From: Streptomyces albicerus
Lineage (GTDB): Bacteria; Actinomycetota; Actinomycetes; Streptomycetales; Streptomycetaceae
NCBI RefSeq assembly: GCF_008905045.1
Contig: NZ_VWMY01000034.1
Location: 1 to 44,755 of the forward strand
Direction of reading: 5' to 3'
Length of the DNA: 44,755 nt
The position numbers were made by a program, and so were the translations under genes. Below, one piece after another: positions 41,001 through 44,755 of this stretch (its first letter is position 1; the number at the start of each line of letters is the position of its first letter). Below the pieces are notes generated by a model that saw nothing but the letters and a program-made list of their open reading frames with translations, made no database searches and was not told the DNA's origin.

Positions 41001-41919
41001 GCTCGGCGCGTTGCCGAGCCTTTCCGACGAGGAGATCCCCCGGCTGGCCTTCAGCCCGGACGGCCGTGCACTGGCCGTCGCCGACACCGCGTCCTCGGGC
41101 GGCTCGCTGCGGCTGCGCTTCACCGTGTGGGACGTACGGGAACATAAGGTGCGTACGGTCTTCGAGACCTCGGGCGCTGCCGACCGTCCGGTCACCTCCC
41201 TCACCCTGGGGCCCACCGGCCGGACACTGCTGGCCGTCCGCTCCGCCACCCACAGCGACAGCTACGGGACGGAGATCTGGGACACCGAGAACCACCGGCG
41301 GTCGGGGACCATGCAGGGCTTTTCCGGGGAGGCACTGGCCGCGCGGCCGGACGGAGATCTGCTCGTGGGCTCCGACGACCAGTACGCCGATCCAGGAACC
41401 GGAGACGTGACCGGGCGCGCGCTCGCCGACGGCCGCCAGGTCACCGCGCTGACGTTCAGCCCCGACGGCACCCGGCTCGCCGTCGGCGACTCCACCGGGC
41501 ACGTCACCCTGTGGGACGGCGACATCCGGCACCGTACGGGTGCACTGACCGGTACCTCCGACACGGCCACCCAGGGCGAGCCGGAAGGGGTGGGGGCGCT
41601 CGCCTTCTCCTCCGACGACGGCACGCTGGCCGTGGGCGGCGCGGGCGGGACCCTGCGGCTGTGGGACACCGAGGGCCAGCAACTCCTCGGGACGGACCTG
41701 CCCACGCCCGGCGACACCATCCGCTCCCTCGCCTTCGCCGAGGACGGCGGCACGGTCTACGCCAGCGGTCCCCAAGTACCACTGCAGCGTCTCCCCGTCG
41801 CCCCGGACCGGGCCGTCCGCACCATCTGTGCGCGCACCGGTGGCGGACTGACCGAGGCACAGTGGCGGACCTACGTCCCTGACGCGCCGTACGAGCAGGT
41901 GTGCGCCAAACGCAACTGA
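38026..41919 (+). CDS. XRE helix-turn-helix - nSTAND1 NTPase - transmembrane - WD40 protein
   Basis: A 1297-residue multidomain protein. GTG at 38026 is favoured because GAAAGG lies eight bases upstream; GTG at 38017 is in frame. Order: an XRE-type helix-turn-helix (about 12-75, LAHDLRVLREKAGKPPYREM and YSITAMSQAAAGDQLPS); linker; nSTAND1 NTPase starting PYRGLARFEPDDSDLFFGRE with Walker A GPSGSGKSSLLRAG (about 138) and Walker B WVIIDQFEELFT (about 195), then a helical arm with VELAHEALITGWPRLAGWI; a Pro/Asp/Asn-rich repetitive linker (about 480-540); one membrane helix SLAVGLSVFLVLALAAGLIA (about 565-584); and WD40-type repeats to the end, marked by LAFSPDGRALAV, LTFSPDGTRLAV, LRLWDT. Such STAND proteins sense a ligand via repeats and oligomerise with ATP. 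It stands alone, so no effector partner is visible. Confidence 0.9.
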   Translation: MGRREKPVDPGAGPIQRLAHDLRVLREKAGKPPYREMAERAGYSITAMSQAAAGDQLPSLAVVRAYAEALDADPDEWERRWREADAQVRAPAPDERPPYRGLARFEPDDSDLFFGRETLVTELVELVREHRFAAVFGPSGSGKSSLLRAGLIPRLRQAAGAERPAVIRVLTPGERPARTHEKALVPRDGDGETWVIIDQFEELFTLCHDRKERDRFLDLLLAARRPESRLRVVIAVRGDFYGHCAGHRELAEAVSRANLLVGPMTPDELREVITGPATSAGLNVERALTAEIIGEVVDQPGALPMLSHALLETWRRRRGRLLTLAAYKETGGVRGAIAGTAEQVYGGLSAEQGRIARRILLRLIAPGWGYTRSGEVESGGGTADTRRPASRAELGSDARDVLERLVVSRLVTLDGDTVELAHEALITGWPRLAGWIEEGRDRLRAQRRLGEAARVWEELERDPGALYRGTRLARAEELFAWQPDDGLTRPEQPNDDATRHGHRNDDLAREPNQGLIRVQNQEFTRQPDDDLTPLERAFLTASLAARDAEREAETRTARRTRSLAVGLSVFLVLALAAGLIAWQRDRVSEEEAAKAAARRLANVADSLRTTDPRTAALLGVAAWKIAPLTESRSALLGALAQPERDAFTDPLAGKGVRRFLADGGRTLLSVDGTTVTARNVADHKVTAAHRLPSGTEVGDVGPDSRFLDVIGPDGAEELWNLPQGRSAAELGDASLEASASDGSTYLTGPPDGPGTVRLHRTEDGKALFTTGLTRTLSTAAVGPGGRLLALCPAEGPLELWDTADGKQLPGDWEKADKTLCGTGSGADNGPRLLRFSADGRRLAAAYSTDARIWDVRSGRALAEFASGGITGFTQAALSPDGEFLATADDHELSVWRLANGGTQVFDRPLSKDAATGLTWDPGKPRLLRYLDSATVHTFDLTDRLSPRWQSTPADASVLSPDGAALATVTRSGGGYRFELRSSRTGAVLARAKLGALPSLSDEEIPRLAFSPDGRALAVADTASSGGSLRLRFTVWDVREHKVRTVFETSGAADRPVTSLTLGPTGRTLLAVRSATHSDSYGTEIWDTENHRRSGTMQGFSGEALAARPDGDLLVGSDDQYADPGTGDVTGRALADGRQVTALTFSPDGTRLAVGDSTGHVTLWDGDIRHRTGALTGTSDTATQGEPEGVGALAFSSDDGTLAVGGAGGTLRLWDTEGQQLLGTDLPTPGDTIRSLAFAEDGGTVYASGPQVPLQRLPVAPDRAVRTICARTGGGLTEAQWRTYVPDAPYEQVCAKRN
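39466..39630 (+). repeat. Degenerate about 10-residue repeat in the STAND protein linker
   Basis: The coding sequence gives a run of units such as WQPDDGLTRPE, QPNDDATRHG, HRNDDLAREP, NQGLIRVQNQ, EFTRQPDDDLT. The shared pattern is Q/H-P/R-N/D-D-D/G-L/A-T/A. DNA-level repeats are imperfect (CGAACGACG / GGAACGACG / CCCGACGACG), pointing to old slippage or duplication before the membrane helix. Confidence 0.6.
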
Positions 41920-41957
41920 AGTGTTTGGAAACAGCAGAAAACGACCTTGAACTGATT

Positions 41958-42004
41958 GTTCAGGGTGGCTCTGCGTGTCGCTGAAAAACGCCTCTGCCCT
42001 GAAC
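41958..42004. repeat. Inverted repeat between STAND gene and deacetylase gene
   Basis: GTTCAGGG (41958-41965) and CCCTGAAC (41997-42004) form perfect 8-base arms, extended by AT/AT at their outer edges with one mismatch, around a 31-base loop. It could be the terminator of the large gene (38 bases past its stop) or a control site for the next gene. Confidence 0.35.
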
Positions 42005-42076
42005 GATCGATGACCAGAACGACCGCGACGTCCCGTCGGCGACGTCCGCCCATCTCCTCAGTCAGGTTCTGGTCTC

Positions 42077-43534
42077 ATGCGCACTCGCACTCTGCTCCCT
42101 TCTCTTCTACTGCTCGGCGCCCTCTCCTTCACGGCGGCCTGCTCGTCCGGATCGGACGGCTCCTCGGGTACCGGATCCGCCGACGGGCGGCCCGGATCCA
42201 CCCCCGGATCCACCCCCGGTCCCTCGCCGGTCCGCAGCGTCGATCCGTCGAAGATCAAAGGTCTGCAGATCGTCAGCGACAGCAGCGAGCAGAGTTCCTG
42301 CCCCTTCGCGACGAGTTATCCGGACGTGCCTGGTGCGGAGGCGATGACGGCCGCGATGAAGAAGGACGTGGAGGAGCGCCTGGCCGGCTTCCGCTCGGGG
42401 GTGTGCGAGGACGGATCGGGGGACGCGGAGGGCCGCGAGCTCAACATCAGCCATTACTTCCTGGTCGCCTCCGGTGACGTGCTCGGCGTACGGCTCAGCA
42501 CGCAGGACCACAGCGGCACCGGGTCAGGGCTGTCGACCAGGACGTACTGGTACGACGGCAAGGCCGGCGCGTACCGCACGGCCCTCGGACTCGTCGCGGA
42601 AGGTTCACGGGACGCCTTCGTCGCTGCCTTGAAGGATCAGCTCAAGGGGCGCGAAGGCTTCGACGCCGCCCTCTTCGACGACACGCTCTCCGCCCCGGAC
42701 TCCCGCACCGCCCTCATGGACGACATGGTCTTCACCGCCGACGGCGGACTGCGGGTGACCTTCGACCGCGGCGAGGTCGGCGTCCCGCCCGCCGGGACCT
42801 ACGTCGTGTCCCTGTCCAAGGAGACGATCACCCCCTGGCTGTCCGGGTTCGGAAAGCGTGTCCAGCGGCAGACCGTGACGCCCAGCCGTTCGATCGACCT
42901 GGGCGCGGCAGACGTCTCCGAGCCCGCCGTCCCCACCCACACCGCTTCCGGCGACGACGACACCGACTGCAAGCAGGTCAAGTGCCTCGCGCTGACCTTC
43001 GACGACGGTCCGGCGGCGCCGGAGACCGGGACCCTGCTGACCTACCTGGCGCAGTACAAGGCACGCGCCACCTTCTTCACCACCGGCCAGAACGTCGCAG
43101 CCCACCCCGACCTGGTCCGCGCCGAAACGAAAGCCGGCCACGAGGTCGGAAACCACTCCTGGAACCACCCCGACCTCACCAACCTCACCCCCGAGCAGAT
43201 CGCCTCCCAGCTGAACCGCACCAGCGACGCCATCAAGGCCGCCACCGGCAAGGCCCCCACGCTCTTCCGCCCGCCCTACGGCGCGATCAACGCCCAGGTG
43301 AAGGCCGCGACCACGCTCTCGCCGGTGATGTGGGACGTGGACACCGAGGACTGGAAGTACCGCGACGCGGCCAAGGTCGCCCAGACCGTCATCGACAAGG
43401 CGCAGCGGAGCGACGTCGTCCTGATGCACGACATCCACTCCACCTCGGTCGCCGCGGTCCCGCAGATCCTGCGCACGCTGACCGCCCAGGGCTACCACTT
43501 CGTCACTGTCAGCCATCTGCGCGCCACCCTCTGA
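42077..43534 (+). CDS. Lipoprotein polysaccharide deacetylase (NodB/CE4)
   Basis: A 485-residue exported protein. The signal segment ends SFTAAC (Cys22), a lipobox-like site, and is followed by a Gly/Ser/Pro linker with a GSTPGSTPGPSP repeat. Residues about 55-270 form an extracellular domain resembling the DUF3298/RsiV-type fold. The C-terminal NodB domain shows all five CE4 motifs: TFDDGP (catalytic Asp, metal Asp), HSWNHP (metal His pair), RPPYG, DVDTEDW and VLMHD. It should remove N- or O-acetyl groups from a cell-wall glycan such as peptidoglycan. No metal ligand is missing. ATG at 42077 gives the best signal peptide; a clear ribosome site is lacking. Confidence 0.9.
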   Translation: MRTRTLLPSLLLLGALSFTAACSSGSDGSSGTGSADGRPGSTPGSTPGPSPVRSVDPSKIKGLQIVSDSSEQSSCPFATSYPDVPGAEAMTAAMKKDVEERLAGFRSGVCEDGSGDAEGRELNISHYFLVASGDVLGVRLSTQDHSGTGSGLSTRTYWYDGKAGAYRTALGLVAEGSRDAFVAALKDQLKGREGFDAALFDDTLSAPDSRTALMDDMVFTADGGLRVTFDRGEVGVPPAGTYVVSLSKETITPWLSGFGKRVQRQTVTPSRSIDLGAADVSEPAVPTHTASGDDDTDCKQVKCLALTFDDGPAAPETGTLLTYLAQYKARATFFTTGQNVAAHPDLVRAETKAGHEVGNHSWNHPDLTNLTPEQIASQLNRTSDAIKAATGKAPTLFRPPYGAINAQVKAATTLSPVMWDVDTEDWKYRDAAKVAQTVIDKAQRSDVVLMHDIHSTSVAAVPQILRTLTAQGYHFVTVSHLRATL

Positions 43535-43658
43535 CCACGTGAGCAGCGCGTGACGGCCGGAGGTGTTCCCCTCAGGGACGTCGCCGAGCCTCAGGTCGGG
43601 CTTCAGGCGTCCGCTCGGCTGTGGGCGGCGCCGGATACCACCCCGGGCACACCTTTGT

Positions 43659-43672
43659 AAACCGATCGGTTT
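43659..43672. promoter_or_regulatory. TetR operator at own promoter
   Basis: AAACCGATCGGTTT, a perfect 14-bp palindrome, lies 32 bases before the tetR start. The identical sequence occurs twice at 44611-44657, so the three sites define one regulon. Confidence 0.75.
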
Positions 43673-43704
43673 TCATTCCGATGGAATCGAGTTAACCTCG
43701 CAGT

Positions 43705-44274
43705 GTGACCACCAAGGCGAAGCAAAGTCCCCGGGAGCGGCTGCTGGACGCGGCGGCCACGCTCACCTACCGAGACGGTGTCGGCATCGGCGTCGAGGCG
43801 CTCTGCAAGGCGGCGGGGGTGTCCAAGCGCTCCATGTACCAGCTGTTCGAGAGCAAGGACGAACTTCTCGCGGCGAGCCTGGAGGAACGCGCCTCCGCCT
43901 ACGTGGCGAGGGCCCTGCCCCCGGCGGACGACGACCGTTCACCCCGCGAGCGGATCCTGCACGTCTTCGAGCGGGTGGAACTGCAGGCGGCTGCGCCCGA
44001 GTTCCAAGGCTGTCGGTACCTGGCTGTGCAGATCGAGCTGAAGGACCAGAGCCACCCTGCGAGCCAGGTGGCACACCGGATCAAGGGAGGGCTGACAGCT
44101 TTCTTCCGTTCCGAGGCCGAACAGGGTGGCGCGAGCGACCCCGATCTGCTGGCCCGGCAGCTCAGCCTGGTCTTCGACGGCGCCAGCGCCCGTGCGGGGA
44201 TCGGAGCCGACAACCTGACGGGGCTCATCGCACCCACGGTGGCCACCCTGCTCGACGCGGCAGGCATGCGCTGA
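43705..44274 (+). CDS. TetR-family transcriptional regulator
   Basis: A 189-residue regulator. The DNA-binding domain is PRERLLDAAATLTYRDGVGI with helix-turn-helix VEALCKAAGVSKRSMYQLFE, SKDELL. The ligand domain has LQAAAPEFQGCRYLAVQIELKD and ends in LTGLIAPTVATLLDAAGM. GTG at 43705 has no ribosome site and TTAACC (43692-43697) lies eight bases upstream, so the message may be leaderless. Its probable operator (43659-43672) is repeated before the short-chain dehydrogenase gene at 44680, which is the likely target. The effector is unknown. Confidence 0.92.
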   Translation: MTTKAKQSPRERLLDAAATLTYRDGVGIGVEALCKAAGVSKRSMYQLFESKDELLAASLEERASAYVARALPPADDDRSPRERILHVFERVELQAAAPEFQGCRYLAVQIELKDQSHPASQVAHRIKGGLTAFFRSEAEQGGASDPDLLARQLSLVFDGASARAGIGADNLTGLIAPTVATLLDAAGMR

Positions 44275-44404
44275 CGCATCGCCGTTCCGGGCACCTTCGG
44301 TGCCTGATGTGCCCTCCGAGCTGATGCCGGTCTCGGGCAACCGGCACGGACGCTCACCGATCTGATCATCGCCCCGTGCGTCGATGGCTGCCGCGATGAC
44401 GCAT

Positions 44405-44510
44405 CCCTGCTTGGCAATCGCCTCGGTAGAGGTGCCGTAGTAGCCCTTGAGCGCGAACTCGGCGATCACAGCGCGGGGATGACACTCTCGCGTCTCTCCT
44501 GCCTGCTCAT
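44405..44510 (-). pseudogene. TetR-family N-terminal fragment with frameshift
   Basis: On the minus strand, ATG at 44510 opens MSRQERRESVIPAL and hits TGA. One frame over, the reading goes on as IAEFALKGYYGTSTEAIAK before homology stops. Together they form helices 1-2 of a TetR protein (S-R-x-E-R-R-E-S-V-...-A-x-A-E-F-A-x-x-G-Y-Y-G-T-S-T-E-A-I-A). The recognition helix and ligand domain are lost. Its original position, divergent from the dehydrogenase gene with the double operator between them, suggests it was once a second regulator there. Confidence 0.7.
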
Positions 44511-44610
44511 CCGGCCCGTGCCGCCATGTTGGCGGGCATCGGTCAGCTCAGCCCGAAGACAGCCGGTGACGTGTGCCCGGCACCAGTTCCCTGCTTGAGC
44601 TTGTGGATGG

Positions 44611-44657
44611 AAACCGATCGGTTTACAGTGAGGCGAGGCGAAGAAACCGATCGGTTT
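44611..44657. promoter_or_regulatory. Two TetR operators before the short-chain dehydrogenase gene
   Basis: AAACCGATCGGTTT occurs at 44611-44624 and 44644-44657. Centres are 33 bp apart, close to three helical turns, so bound dimers would face the same side. The second copy is extended to 16 bp (G...C). The start codon is 20 bases further. Confidence 0.8.
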
Positions 44658-44679
44658 CTCTTGAGTTCGGGAGTGCATG

Positions 44680-44755
44680 ATGACGACAAATCGGCCGGTG
44701 GCACTGGTGACAGGTGCGTCATCCGGCATCGGGAAGGAAACCGCGCTCGCGCTGG
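44680..44755 (+). CDS. Short-chain dehydrogenase/reductase, N-terminal part (cut by window end)
   Basis: Only 25 residues are visible: MTTNRPVALVTGASSGIGKE and TALAL. TGASSGIG is the glycine-rich NAD(P)-binding motif of classical SDR enzymes. ATG at 44680 has GGGAG (44669-44673) at good spacing; the ATG three bases upstream is the alternative. The double operator upstream indicates control by the TetR protein at 43705. Confidence 0.85.
   Translation, partial: MTTNRPVALVTGASSGIGKETALAL

Noticed and set aside
37885..41775. A 1296-codon minus-strand open frame opposite the STAND-WD40 gene
   Set aside because: Antisense shadow caused by high GC at third positions. The plus strand has clear domains and a ribosome site, while the minus product has no recognisable motif.
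42190..42230. GGATCCACCCCC direct repeat in the deacetylase gene
   Set aside because: Only two to three units; explained as the Gly/Ser/Thr/Pro linker of a lipoprotein rather than a separate element.
1..44755. CRISPR arrays, tRNA or rRNA genes, complete insertion sequences
   Set aside because: No regularly spaced repeats, cloverleaf-like sequences, rRNA blocks or element with paired ends and intact transposase were seen on reading both strands.

Overview
The window looks like part of the chromosome of a Streptomyces or close relative. The evidence is a very high G+C content with G/C-ended codons, frequent GTG and TTG starts with GGAG-type ribosome sites, Streptomyces-style secreted enzymes with ricin-type or CBM6/35-like modules, and dense regulators. 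About 31 intact genes and at least nine gene fragments are visible. That number of fragments suggests an accessory or chromosome-arm region rather than the conserved core, although argG and icmF are metabolic genes. No tRNA, rRNA or CRISPR array was seen.

Region 1 (1-1,360) is debris: a GNAT tail and the N-terminal part of a TnpB-like transposase. Region 2 (1,364-12,669) is a carbohydrate-use locus. A minus-strand operon runs binding lipoprotein - two ABC permeases - MGH1/GH63-like cytoplasmic hydrolase - secreted clan GH-A hydrolase with a ricin-type module. A LacI-family regulator (8,428-9,441) and a plus-strand GH-A/CBM enzyme (9,985-12,669) flank it. The same 12-bp operator occurs once near lacI and twice in tandem just downstream of the plus-strand promoter. 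The model is: secreted enzymes cut a polysaccharide, the ABC system imports the fragments, the MGH1-like enzyme finishes them, and LacI senses a sugar.

Region 3 (12,979-16,621) is a compact five-gene minus-strand operon: AhpD-like protein, PPOX-fold flavoprotein, CGNR zinc-finger regulator, class V aminotransferase-like PLP enzyme, and SnoaL-like protein. Its pathway is not recognisable. An AraC-type regulator follows, abutting a decayed alpha/beta-hydrolase (OsmC-fusion type). Region 4 (18,700-21,260) holds small membrane proteins, one broken and one intact TerD-family gene, and a TatA homologue.

Region 5 (21,263-28,613) has a double-domain esterase cotranscribed with an ABC ATPase/permease pair, a NarL-type two-component system, and an AI-2E-family membrane protein. 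A near-perfect inverted repeat in front of the ATPase gene is the probable response-regulator site. Region 6 (28,646-31,240) contains a collapsed copy of that ABC pair, a frameshifted serine hydrolase, an ECF41-like sigma factor with a C-terminal SnoaL domain, and a TetR scrap.

Region 7 (31,351-37,250) carries 3-hydroxyacyl-CoA dehydrogenase and fused isobutyryl-CoA mutase (icmF), with an 18-bp palindrome over the icmF promoter. Divergent argG has an ARG-box-like sequence and probably a leaderless start. Region 8 (38,026-41,919) is one large XRE-STAND NTPase-TM-WD40 protein. Region 9 (42,077-end) has a lipoprotein polysaccharide deacetylase, a TetR regulator with its palindromic operator, and a short-chain dehydrogenase cut by the window edge whose promoter carries two more copies of that operator.
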